A stretch of DNA of 13,163 nt from Bacteroidota bacterium (GTDB lineage Bacteria > Bacteroidota > Bacteroidia > AKYH767-A > JABDAW01), in assembly GCA_023251595.1 (NCBI GenBank), contig JAHEYM010000058.1, forward strand, positions 1 through 13,163, read 5' to 3'. Below are positions 1 to 7,942 of this stretch, piece after piece. The translations under genes and the position numbers were made by a program. The notes under the pieces were generated by a model. It saw only the letters and a list, made by a program, of their open reading frames with translations. It ran no database searches and was not told the origin of the DNA. How positions within the stretch are numbered: position 1 is the first letter of the stretch; each line of letters opens with the position of its first letter.

Positions 1-18
1 TGTTTTCGCTAATGCCAT
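1..18 (-). CDS. Possible start of a further gene, cut by the window edge
   Basis: On the minus strand an ATG at positions 18-16 opens a frame (MALAKT) that stays open to the edge. It is preceded by a run of nine A residues, similar in style to the A-rich leaders elsewhere in this window. Only six codons are visible, so neither coding status nor function can be judged. Confidence 0.2.
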
Positions 19-30
19 AGTTTTTTTTTA

Positions 31-38
31 CAAAGATA
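31..38 (-). promoter_or_regulatory. Possible Bacteroidota-type -7 promoter element (TATCTTTG)
   Basis: On the minus strand the bases TATCTTTG match the TAnnTTTG -7 consensus of Bacteroidota sigma factors. A convincing TTG element about 20 bases upstream is not present, so only half of the signal is seen. It would drive transcription off the left edge, 12 bases before a possible ATG at 18. A chance match in AT-rich DNA is quite possible. Confidence 0.25.
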
Positions 39-79
39 GACCATTATGTTTTAGTCCATTAAAAATAAATAAAAAGTTA

Positions 80-1051
80 TTAACAATTTTGGGCTAATTT
101 ATAAACAGTAATGGTATTACTGTCAACCGCACCAGTTTTACTATTTCCTGAAATCAACCATCTTTGACCTTTCTCTATCAATCCCTTTTGAATTTGGATG
201 TAGGAACCGTTATCAGGATATTCCTGATATGAAAGAACAGATGCCCTCTCACCTTTATTAATTATATCAACTTCGAAACGACCCTGACCAGTTAAACCAC
301 CCTCTTGAACATCAAAAATCGGAAGCACATCGTTTTTCCGAATTTCCTCTGCAAGTAAATCACTTTTATTCTTTGGCTGGTCAGAATCGGACTGAATTAG
401 TTGCTGCCGTTCCAGTAAATCTAAAAATTCCGAACTTTCTGATTTCATTTTAAGTTCAGCACGATTTATATAATGAAGCAATGCCTCCTGAGAAAATTCT
501 TCAACTGAAGAGTTTTCAATAGCATTCTCCAATGGGGATAATTGAGGTAGTTTGGGTTTCTTTGACTCAAAATTCCGGAGTTTAGCCTGTCGGATATACT
601 CTTTGTTATCGTTATATATAATTTCCTGAAATTCTTTATTAAACATTTCAACTTCAATGCCAGAATCCTGAAGGTATTTGATACCTTTCCGATCTACATT
701 CGGGTCAGGATCTTCAATTCCTATATACACTTTTCCAATTCGAGCGTTAACAATTCTTTCCGCACATGCTAGCTTCGGATGATTTCTTGCGCCCGGTGCA
801 CATGGTTCTAAAGTTGTAAATAGTATCCAACTCGAAAGTGGTTTATCTCGTAATTTTTTGTCCAGCAAAGTATATTCGGCATGTTCACCATTTCTAATTT
901 CACCTCGGTGTGCGGAAGAATGCAATAAACCATCTGGAGTTAATAATATGGCTCCTACAGTTGGACTAACTTTACCATCTGTACGAGGTTCTGCTATTGA
1001 TTTTTTCATTTCATCAATAGCCATCTGCATAAACATTTTTGGATCGAACAT
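80..1051 (-). CDS. RibD-type zinc-dependent deaminase with unknown C-terminal extension
   Basis: Residues about 5-155 of this 323-residue protein form a cytidine-deaminase-fold domain most like the deaminase half of RibD. VGAILLTPDG (32-41) is the first strand, HAE (57-59) gives zinc ligand H57 and proton-shuttle E59, and TTLEPC...C (79-96) gives ligands C84 and C96. IGIEDPDPNVDRKGI (110-124) matches the conserved DPnP region of RibD. All catalytic residues are present. The spacing between the two cysteines is 11 residues, against 8 in RibD, so the substrate loop is longer. There is no RibD reductase domain. Instead residues 165-245 are predicted charged and helical, and about 246-323 are rich in short beta-like segments (GRFEVDIINKGE, 257-268) that hint at a beta-sandwich. 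The gene follows mcrC by 11 bp, which points to a defence role rather than riboflavin synthesis (inference). The substrate is unknown. The first ATG was chosen; M6 and M8 are alternatives. Confidence 0.85.
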   Translation of the reverse strand: MFDPKMFMQMAIDEMKKSIAEPRTDGKVSPTVGAILLTPDGLLHSSAHRGEIRNGEHAEYTLLDKKLRDKPLSSWILFTTLEPCAPGARNHPKLACAERIVNARIGKVYIGIEDPDPNVDRKGIKYLQDSGIEVEMFNKEFQEIIYNDNKEYIRQAKLRNFESKKPKLPQLSPLENAIENSSVEEFSQEALLHYINRAELKMKSESSEFLDLLERQQLIQSDSDQPKNKSDLLAEEIRKNDVLPIFDVQEGGLTGQGRFEVDIINKGERASVLSYQEYPDNGSYIQIQKGLIEKGQRWLISGNSKTGAVDSNTITVYKLAQNC

Positions 1052-1062
1052 TTTTGATGTGT

Positions 1063-2349
1063 TTAAGAATTAAGTTTATCTTTTATTATTGGTAATCTGA
1101 TGGGTCGCTTAAAGAATTTAATAAATCCGGGAATTTCTGTTTCATCATTCCTAAACAATTCCTCATTGACATTTTGATCCGGGTAAATGATCAAACAATC
1201 AACGACTGCCGAATTCCATTCTTTCTTGGTAAAGCCCAGCTTTTTAAGTATTTTTTCATCTCGTGAATATCCACTAAGTTGCCGAATATCAGAAATATCG
1301 TAGTCAGATATATATTTCGTTTTGTATTTTGCATCTATTATCATTTTTTTGTCACCACAATTAAGGAGAAAATCTGGAAAAACCCCTTTTCCTGCTGCCT
1401 GATAAATAATATTGTCATACTTCTCCCTTAATTTCCCAAGAACCCACAACTCAAAAAGTTTACTCATGTCAATCCAAAAAGGAGGCGTAAGGATTTTTTT
1501 CTTTTGAGTGTTGCTTATATTGTAGCCAAATCTTCTGAGGATTAGTTTTGCCAAACGCAAACCTTCTCCGTATTCCTTATAAAAAGCATTTTGTTTTGTA
1601 TGTTTAATATCATTCAGATTTACTTCTTCTGATACAAAATCAAAAGCCGGATTAATGAAATTAAAGGCATCTGATGTGAATTTTGCTGCATCTGCATTTT
1701 TTATTGATGGCAGATACCGTTGAACGAAAACTAGGGCTTTTTTTAACAAGCGATTTTCTAATCCATTCCAGCCGAATTCATCATAACCACAAAAAGTGTA
1801 GAGCTGCTTATTTTTTAACAAATTCCGTTTTATCGTCTTACTTACCAATACTTTTCCCTTCACTTTTGAGTAAAGGTTGTGTTCTAACTTATAATACGAT
1901 TTTTTTAATCCTTTACGTACAATCTCCCTAACAATTTTAAGGAATTGTACCACCAATAGGGGAGTAAGCAAATCCTGTTCATCATCAATTTCAATTTGTG
2001 GTTTCTCCCATTTTATCTCGAAAAGATCAGCGGTGTAATAGGCATCCAACGGATAATTTAATGTCGAAAAAAGGAGTTTGATGTAATTTGTTTGTTCATT
2101 GGAATCTTTGTTGAGTTTCGGTTCTACATAAATGGCTTGTTTTTCATTAATCCAATCCACACCAACGAAGTAGGAAGTATGTATTGTTCTATCCCCTTCT
2201 TGTATTTGGACACATATAGAGTCAGGCCTCGCTAAAAAACATAATGGTTTCGGAATGGTCGGCAATATATTTTCAGGAATAACCTCTTTGTAATGCCACC
2301 AGTGATGCTCAATGAAATTCTTACCTTCGGAAGTTTTAAGAAAGTCCAT
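1063..2349 (-). CDS. mcrC: McrC-family PD-(D/E)xK endonuclease
   Basis: This 428-residue protein is the nuclease partner of McrB. Its C-terminal half has a clear catalytic core: helix residue E300 (SKLFELWVLGKL), PDF (325-327) and IDAKYK (338-343), giving D326, D339 and K341 as the likely metal and catalytic residues, followed by RQLSGYS (356-362). The N-terminal half (about 30-240) carries features of the McrC/5-methylcytosine restriction family, including YVEPKLN (74-80), LLFSTLN (92-98) and GWNGLENRLLKKAL (193-206). In known systems McrC binds the McrB ring and cuts DNA when translocation stalls. The 14-bp overlap with the upstream gene and the lack of a Shine-Dalgarno sequence suggest translational coupling to McrB. 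The catalytic set looks intact, so the pair is probably active. The DNA it recognises cannot be read from the sequence. Confidence 0.9.
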   Translation of the reverse strand: MDFLKTSEGKNFIEHHWWHYKEVIPENILPTIPKPLCFLARPDSICVQIQEGDRTIHTSYFVGVDWINEKQAIYVEPKLNKDSNEQTNYIKLLFSTLNYPLDAYYTADLFEIKWEKPQIEIDDEQDLLTPLLVVQFLKIVREIVRKGLKKSYYKLEHNLYSKVKGKVLVSKTIKRNLLKNKQLYTFCGYDEFGWNGLENRLLKKALVFVQRYLPSIKNADAAKFTSDAFNFINPAFDFVSEEVNLNDIKHTKQNAFYKEYGEGLRLAKLILRRFGYNISNTQKKKILTPPFWIDMSKLFELWVLGKLREKYDNIIYQAAGKGVFPDFLLNCGDKKMIIDAKYKTKYISDYDISDIRQLSGYSRDEKILKKLGFTKKEWNSAVVDCLIIYPDQNVNEELFRNDETEIPGFIKFFKRPIRLPIIKDKLNS

Positions 2350-3979
2350 CTATTATCGGCTTTGCGGTTCCAAGCAATATTCCATCCTTCAAATACTCAT
2401 CGAGTATAGGTTTAATCTCGTATTCAAGTTTCAACTTCAAATGTTCTTCGCTATCCGCTAAAAAATAACTATGTCCCAGTTGAACCTCTTCCGGCTTAAA
2501 ATCAGACGACAAATATGTATATGTCTCGTTATCAGTATTCTTTTCCATAAATAAATTTTCCACAGCATTATATAATGCTTTTGCTTTAGCATTCAAAGAA
2601 GTATCTTTTATAACCTCATCAATAACATTAGCTGATGGTGGAACATGCACAAATGCAAACCTCCTCCTTATTGCATAATCAATATGCCCAACACTTCGGT
2701 CTGCGGTGTTCATCGTCCCTATGATAAAGAGATTTGAAGGCAAAACCAGTTCTCTTTCACCCTCAATTTCATACATACCGTCAACAGGTTCATCACGATA
2801 TTCTAAAGCGTAGATTAATTCGCCCAATACGGATGGGAGATTTGCTCTATTAATTTCATCAAGAATTAATACGTAGTTTCTTTTCTCAACTTTAATTTCA
2901 CCAGAAGAAGGGGGATTTTCTCCATTAAGGAAACTTCTGAATTTATGTAAAATGGGAAAGTAGTAAGAAGTTCGCCATTTCACATGTGCTTGAAAGTTTT
3001 CATTTCCTTCTAATTCTTTTTGTGAATCAATATTATATAAATATAGTTTTTTTATTTGGTTAAAATACAAATAATAATTTTGACCAGAAACGAACCTGTC
3101 CTCCTCCTCGTCAACAGAGTCAATGCTCTTTCCTTCCGTCAGTTTAATCTTGCCCTTTGATTCTATTTGTCCAATGACTGAATTGACAAACAACAAAAAC
3201 TTTTCATCCAACCATCTTTCTTTTGAAAGCTGTTCAGAAGGCTTTTTACTGTCAACTAAATTTTTATTCGCTTTATCAGCTAATTCACACAGTCTTTTAT
3301 TGACTGTCTTGTATTCAATACTATTACCATTGCTTTTAGCTGTAATCCCACGTACAAAATCTTCGTATGAATATGATGGATGAAATTGAATCAAACTATA
3401 CTGGTCAGATTTTACAAGATTAGTTTTTTGTATTTCCTTATCTGCCGATACACTTCCACATATCATTGATTCAGCAATGTCCTTTGCAGTATAGGTTTTT
3501 CCCGTCCCGGGAGGGCCTTGTAAAATAATCTGAAATTTGAAAGATAGAAGATCTGTTAACTCATTAATCATTTTACTTGAAATTAAAATATTATACCATC
3601 TTAATACTTTCGTATAAGTTGAATTGCCGGAATTTAATGAAGAGAAAGTCTTAGTAAAAGGGAAGTAACCCCATAATGAAGCGATTTCAGCGTCTTTCTT
3701 ATCGATGTCTTTAAACCAACTTAATATCTCAACGGAAAAATCGACTCCTAATGACTTTTCGTCAAGAAGGTCTTCCGCAATTTTGTCTTGGACTATTACC
3801 ATTGCCACAGGGTATGCACTCTTCTGGACAATTACTATATCACCTTTTTTCAAATTAACAAATTCTTCTCCACCGTAATCTTCATGAGCTGTAATCCTAT
3901 TAATACTCAGCATGTGGTCTGTGACGGTTTCACCATCTCTCCCATCTTTCATTTGTAACCTATAAAATATTTTTGACAT
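2336..3979 (-). CDS. mcrB: McrB-family AAA+ GTPase/ATPase of a type IV-like restriction pair
   Basis: This 547-residue protein is the motor subunit of an McrBC-type complex. Walker A GPPGTGKT is at 155-162, QFHPSYSYEDFVRG at 198-211, Walker B LILDEINRAN at 371-380, the McrB signature MNTADRS at 423-429 and the arginine cluster RRR at 438-440. In the characterised Escherichia coli enzyme, McrB forms GTP-driven hexamers that move on DNA and activate McrC. Two things are unusual. The N-terminal 95 residues are short, with a GDIVIVQ...AMVIVQDKI stretch (46-67) that could be a PUA/EVE-like reader, and I do not recognise the E. coli 5-methylcytosine-binding domain. Also, about 210 residues separate Walker A from Walker B, far more than in E. 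coli McrB, implying an insert at about 215-355. It starts 15 bp after the methyltransferase gene and overlaps mcrC by 14 bp. Confidence 0.9.
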   Translation of the reverse strand: MSKIFYRLQMKDGRDGETVTDHMLSINRITAHEDYGGEEFVNLKKGDIVIVQKSAYPVAMVIVQDKIAEDLLDEKSLGVDFSVEILSWFKDIDKKDAEIASLWGYFPFTKTFSSLNSGNSTYTKVLRWYNILISSKMINELTDLLSFKFQIILQGPPGTGKTYTAKDIAESMICGSVSADKEIQKTNLVKSDQYSLIQFHPSYSYEDFVRGITAKSNGNSIEYKTVNKRLCELADKANKNLVDSKKPSEQLSKERWLDEKFLLFVNSVIGQIESKGKIKLTEGKSIDSVDEEEDRFVSGQNYYLYFNQIKKLYLYNIDSQKELEGNENFQAHVKWRTSYYFPILHKFRSFLNGENPPSSGEIKVEKRNYVLILDEINRANLPSVLGELIYALEYRDEPVDGMYEIEGERELVLPSNLFIIGTMNTADRSVGHIDYAIRRRFAFVHVPPSANVIDEVIKDTSLNAKAKALYNAVENLFMEKNTDNETYTYLSSDFKPEEVQLGHSYFLADSEEHLKLKLEYEIKPILDEYLKDGILLGTAKPIIDGLS

Positions 3980-4012
3980 GTTTTTGATTTATTTTTATTT
4001 ATTTTTAGTAAA
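3980..4012 (-). promoter_or_regulatory. A-rich leader before the mcrB start
   Basis: On the minus strand the end of the methyltransferase gene and the 15-base gap before mcrB form an almost pure A/T tract with a repeated unit of the AAAAATAAAT type, ending in CAAAAAC just before ATG. There is no Shine-Dalgarno sequence. In Bacteroidota-like bacteria, A-rich unstructured leaders commonly replace it, so this probably serves as the mcrB ribosome entry site. A separate promoter cannot be shown. Confidence 0.4.
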
Positions 4013-7000
4013 TATATCACCATACCCAACTTCCGGCTCTTCCGCAACCATAAGATTCTTTTTTGTCTTCTTTTTATCAAACAATCCCGCCTTTACTTCC
4101 TCTTCGTGAATTTTATGATTCAGTTCCAAAAGTCGTTTTAGAATTTCTTTTCGCGCATCCGGGTGTATCGTGTACCGCACACGGTCGTTCTCCGGCAAAT
4201 AATCTACTTCATAAAAATTATGTTGCAAGGAAATATCGCCCCACCCATAAGCTCCGAGTACCGCTTCATCCATTTGTTTGTGTAGCTTTCTAAGTTGAAT
4301 GATCATTTCCACTGCTTTTTCCGCGTTCTCTATGAATTCAGGTTTAAAGACACCGCCAACCATACCGCCGTGTTCGCTTAAATATTCCTTGTATTTCTTC
4401 TCTCCTAATTTTCCTTGCTGCGTTAGTATTACTGCCATTGGGGTTAACTCTCTTTCATGGAAAAGATTGTAGGTCTTTGTCAGACCCAAATGAATTCGCA
4501 TCATGATATTATTTCTAAAAACATAGTATAGTTCACCCGTTATTTTTAAAGATTGCCGCTGATGTTCATTTAAATTAATGCGGAAAGGGAGAGTACCGAT
4601 TACGTCAGTAGGTTGATAAATTAACCTAGATTCAAGTTTTGTTGAATAGGTGTACGCCCATGAAAAACTAATTGAACTTTGAAGAAGGCAAAACCACTCA
4701 AAGCCCTCAAGTGCAATTACCGTCAAATTGGAATTAAGAATTTGATTCGTTGGCACAATACAGATTGCATTGGTGTTGCTCGTTCTAGCAGTAACAATAA
4801 CATTTTCAAGATACTTGATGGCCTTCTGCAACTCCGGTCGTGGTCTTTGGAATTTCCACCAATGCTCTTTTGCCCTTATATCATTTTGTAGTAATCTGAC
4901 AGGTTTCACTTTCTCTTCCACAATAGAAAAACAATCAGTATATTCTTTAGCCTTCTGTTCAGACCAATCATAAAAGTTAATGACCCATCTTTGCGCTTTC
5001 TGATCCACGGTCGAGTTTAAATCATCTCCATTTAAGTAAGGGAATAGAACTTGCTTGTTCTTAAAGTCCGATTGAATCAATTCATTTGCAATTTTCGGTT
5101 CTAAAGTAAAACCGACACCCATTATTTTAACTCCCTCAAAAGCTAAATTTTCATTTGCTTTTAAGGTAAAAACAGTGCTAGAAATAGAAGAAGGCTCTTC
5201 AAGATATGAATTGATGGAATTAACCACTTTGGTTCCTATAATACATTTTCCGCTGTAACCGACTTTCGTAAGACTTAATAAAGAAACTTCAACCGCTACT
5301 TTTCCTGGCCATTTAGTAGCCTTGATTGCAAAGTTTATTACTCCCATATTTTTAATAATGAACTCCAACGCGCTTTTCCTTGTATCTCCTTGCGAAATAG
5401 TATTTGTTGAAATCAGCGAACTGTAACCATTATTTTGAATAATGGAAAAGATTCGCCTAAAAAAGTAGCCGACTAAATCGCACCGCCCAGTGCTCTCAAT
5501 AAAATTTGATTGCAATACATTTAGATAGGAATTACCGAAAGAACCACTTATTTTACTTCCACCAAGATATGGGGGATTCCCCAGAATGCAATGAAACCCG
5601 CCATCATTGAATACCTCTGGAAATTCAATAAACCAATGAAAGAAATTCTTTTCATTGGCGGTCGCCGTGGCCTTTGAAGCTGCCAAGGATTGAACTGCGG
5701 TTTTGCTCTTCAATAATATCCGATATTGCCCTTCTGTAATGAGCAAATCCTTAGTTTTTTCAGTTTTTGGAACAAAAAATTGGGCAACCTGAATATCAGC
5801 AAGTGTTTTTATCTTCCAAAGATGTGCTCCGTTGGTAAGTTTAGAGTATTGTCTTTCTTTGCCGTATATTTCTTCCGGAGTATTTTCGGGCAGTCGCTTC
5901 CATAAATCGAATGCAGCGGTAATACTGTCATAAAGTTGATCGTAATTTTCTTCAAACTCTAATTTTGTTTGTTCTTTTTGAAGTATCTCCTGCCTATTTC
6001 TTTTCGCAAAAGCAGAGGCAATTACCCTATCGTCTCCGGGAAGGGCTTTGAATGCTTCGGTTGAAATTCCGTTTTCCAATTCTGCCCTATGAGCTAATCC
6101 GACTATTGCATCTCCACATTTTATGTGGTGATCTAAAAAATTCAATGGTTCACAGGGATTATGGGCTTCAAGCCATAATGCGACTTTACATAACTCCACC
6201 GCCATTGGGTTAAAATCAACTCCGTAAATGCACTGGCGAATTGCCTCGCGCTTAGCTCTTCTCAACGCTGTTGGATTCGGCTGCTCCTCTTCTTCAATAA
6301 TACTTGCGCTTATTTCTGCTATTCTTCGCGCTGCACTTATGAGAATATGTCCGCTACCGCATGCTACATCGCAAACTTTCAGAGAGAGTAAGTGATTATG
6401 CACTAATTGCTGGCGGGCGTCCTTATGTATTATTCCAATAAGTCTCTTATATTTGATCTGTTCATCAATTATTTTTTTCCTATCCGCAATTAAATAATCT
6501 AAACTATGCTTGATAAGTGGTTGCACTAATTCTTCGGGTGTGTAGTGAGTTCCACTCTTTCCTCTTTCAGTACTACCTTGTAATGCCAAGTCCCACCGAG
6601 CCGGGCTCTCCGGAGTCCCTTTTTCAAAAGCGATTTTGTAATCGAGTAATCCTTGATACACACTTCCAAATTCCTCCACATCCAACTGGCGGTAGTTTAT
6701 TCGCTGCATTGTTTTATTCTCGTTTTCAAAATAACTAAGACGAAATATAGCTTCGAGCAAAACAGAATTATTCACCATGCAGATATCGAAAGGCGAGATT
6801 TTAGTCCTTTCAAATAAGCCTGTTCCTAAAGCTCTCAACCCAAGCTTTTGAGCAAGTCTATCGTCTTCAAACAAACGCATCGTTTGCATGAGGCGCATCC
6901 ATAAATCATGCTGTTTTCCCTCTATTCGATTTCGAGTTGCAGACAATTTTCGCAATCGTTCGATGGAATAACATAAATCATAAACATCAGATAACCGTTG

Positions 7001-7936
7001 AGAACTTGGATTAATATTTTCGGGATAAACCAACTTACGTTCTTCGATGGTCATCAAAAAAATAATTCGATAAATTAACCGGAGAAGTACGTGGTAATAT
7101 TTTTCTTCAGAAATAAATCCATCTGCAATTTGTTGCCGGAGTTCATTATTCATCGGGTGTTGAAGCAGTCCTTTCCCTAATAATTTAATGGATTGCTCCA
7201 TTGCGCCACTTAACTGTTCGCGTATGCGCCCACCCGATTCAATAGCATCCTGATGATATTGTTCAATAAAACTTTCGCTCGCCTGTTCCTTCCGTTGCGG
7301 CATTCGGCTCGCGTGTAACAAACGATAAAGCAGCGCGAATTCAGCGTAGATCGATTCATCAAAAATCTTAACAAGATTAAATTCAGCGTAAACGGGTTTG
7401 CTGATACGCCCAGTGTCTCTGAGTAAACGCAACTCCAATCCATTTGTCACTAATCCAAATAAATGTTCACTATTGTTCAGATAATTTTGCACGGTTGAAT
7501 GAGGAGACATTTTCAGTCTATTGCCTTCAGGTTTTTCATTAAGTGAATCCCGGAAGCTATTTATGAGAATTGGGAAATTATCACGCGATACATCACAATG
7601 ACTTATCTCATATTGTTTTTCTCCTTCTTCGACTTTCTCCTGTTTTTCAAGATTATATCCAAGGATGCTGAAAAATGGCATCATCCAATGTGTGTGAGTC
7701 TCTTTTAATCCCTTATCCGATTCTTTTAATCTGTCAATTCGGCTCATAAATGCAGTCCATTGACGCGAAGCATCTTCCCATGCTCTTCCAATTTCCTGTC
7801 TCATATTTATTGAGGAATCGAATCCAAAGTCCTTCGCCTTTTGACCATTGGTGTGTTCCAGATCAGTGTTGAAGCGCTCTAAGAGATCGTATGAAATCAG
7901 ATTACCCGATATATATATAGATGAGAAATCAGACAT
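3995..7936 (-). CDS. drmMI: N6-adenine DNA methyltransferase, Eco57I/PglX-like (DISARM DrmMI type)
   Basis: This complete 1313-residue enzyme is predicted to transfer a methyl group from S-adenosylmethionine to adenine N6 in host DNA. Motif X-like SGTHYTP is at 461-467, motif I DVACGSGH (SAM binding) at 523-530, YGVDFNPMAVELCK at 571-584, HIKCGDAIVG at 604-613 and catalytic motif IV NPPY at 787-790. LFPYLNGDDLN (964-974) is typical of the target-recognition half of Eco57I-type enzymes, which I place at about 860-1160. The N-terminal 230 residues (MMPFFSILGY at 85-94, SPHSTVQNYLN at 144-154, GLVTNGLELRLLRD at 161-174) resemble the front part of DrmMI-type enzymes. I see no D...(D/E)xK nuclease motif there, so it probably modifies without cutting. 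The start is 6 bp after the drmD stop and is preceded only by TAAAGA. BREX PglX is the main alternative, but no PglZ or BrxC gene is present. Confidence 0.9.
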   Translation of the reverse strand: MSDFSSIYISGNLISYDLLERFNTDLEHTNGQKAKDFGFDSSINMRQEIGRAWEDASRQWTAFMSRIDRLKESDKGLKETHTHWMMPFFSILGYNLEKQEKVEEGEKQYEISHCDVSRDNFPILINSFRDSLNEKPEGNRLKMSPHSTVQNYLNNSEHLFGLVTNGLELRLLRDTGRISKPVYAEFNLVKIFDESIYAEFALLYRLLHASRMPQRKEQASESFIEQYHQDAIESGGRIREQLSGAMEQSIKLLGKGLLQHPMNNELRQQIADGFISEEKYYHVLLRLIYRIIFLMTIEERKLVYPENINPSSQRLSDVYDLCYSIERLRKLSATRNRIEGKQHDLWMRLMQTMRLFEDDRLAQKLGLRALGTGLFERTKISPFDICMVNNSVLLEAIFRLSYFENENKTMQRINYRQLDVEEFGSVYQGLLDYKIAFEKGTPESPARWDLALQGSTERGKSGTHYTPEELVQPLIKHSLDYLIADRKKIIDEQIKYKRLIGIIHKDARQQLVHNHLLSLKVCDVACGSGHILISAARRIAEISASIIEEEEQPNPTALRRAKREAIRQCIYGVDFNPMAVELCKVALWLEAHNPCEPLNFLDHHIKCGDAIVGLAHRAELENGISTEAFKALPGDDRVIASAFAKRNRQEILQKEQTKLEFEENYDQLYDSITAAFDLWKRLPENTPEEIYGKERQYSKLTNGAHLWKIKTLADIQVAQFFVPKTEKTKDLLITEGQYRILLKSKTAVQSLAASKATATANEKNFFHWFIEFPEVFNDGGFHCILGNPPYLGGSKISGSFGNSYLNVLQSNFIESTGRCDLVGYFFRRIFSIIQNNGYSSLISTNTISQGDTRKSALEFIIKNMGVINFAIKATKWPGKVAVEVSLLSLTKVGYSGKCIIGTKVVNSINSYLEEPSSISSTVFTLKANENLAFEGVKIMGVGFTLEPKIANELIQSDFKNKQVLFPYLNGDDLNSTVDQKAQRWVINFYDWSEQKAKEYTDCFSIVEEKVKPVRLLQNDIRAKEHWWKFQRPRPELQKAIKYLENVIVTARTSNTNAICIVPTNQILNSNLTVIALEGFEWFCLLQSSISFSWAYTYSTKLESRLIYQPTDVIGTLPFRINLNEHQRQSLKITGELYYVFRNNIMMRIHLGLTKTYNLFHERELTPMAVILTQQGKLGEKKYKEYLSEHGGMVGGVFKPEFIENAEKAVEMIIQLRKLHKQMDEAVLGAYGWGDISLQHNFYEVDYLPENDRVRYTIHPDARKEILKRLLELNHKIHEEEVKAGLFDKKKTKKNLMVAEEPEVGYGDIFTKNK

Positions 7937-7942
7937 TCTTTA

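Larger units (their letters stand above)
1..79. other. Region downstream of the deaminase gene
   Basis: This is the largest gene-free stretch in the window. It is very AT-rich and holds a direct repeat of CCATTA (41-46 and 55-60) and a T run at 21-29. I find no stem followed by a U run that would act as an intrinsic terminator of the leftward operon, so transcription may continue past the left edge. Confidence 0.5.

Noticed and set aside
80..1051. Riboflavin biosynthesis gene ribD
   Set aside because: Only the deaminase half matches. The reductase domain is absent, the cysteine spacing differs and no other rib gene is nearby.
1683..1931. Plus-strand open frame inside mcrC
   Set aside because: It lies antisense to a clearly conserved nuclease gene and its translation shows no recognisable motif.
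3123..3383. Plus-strand open frame inside mcrB
   Set aside because: It is antisense to the AAA+ gene and is explained by that gene's codon pattern.
1063..3979. CoCoNuT-type McrBC variant
   Set aside because: I see no long coiled-coil region in McrB, and none of the other usual CoCoNuT partner genes in the window.
4001..7900. Active nuclease domain in the N-terminus of the methyltransferase
   Set aside because: The region resembles the front of type IIG-like enzymes, but no PD...(D/E)xK residues can be picked out.
3995..7936. BREX system based on a PglX-like methyltransferase
   Set aside because: No PglZ, BrxC, BrxL or related gene is present, and the adjacent DrmD-like helicase favours the DISARM type.
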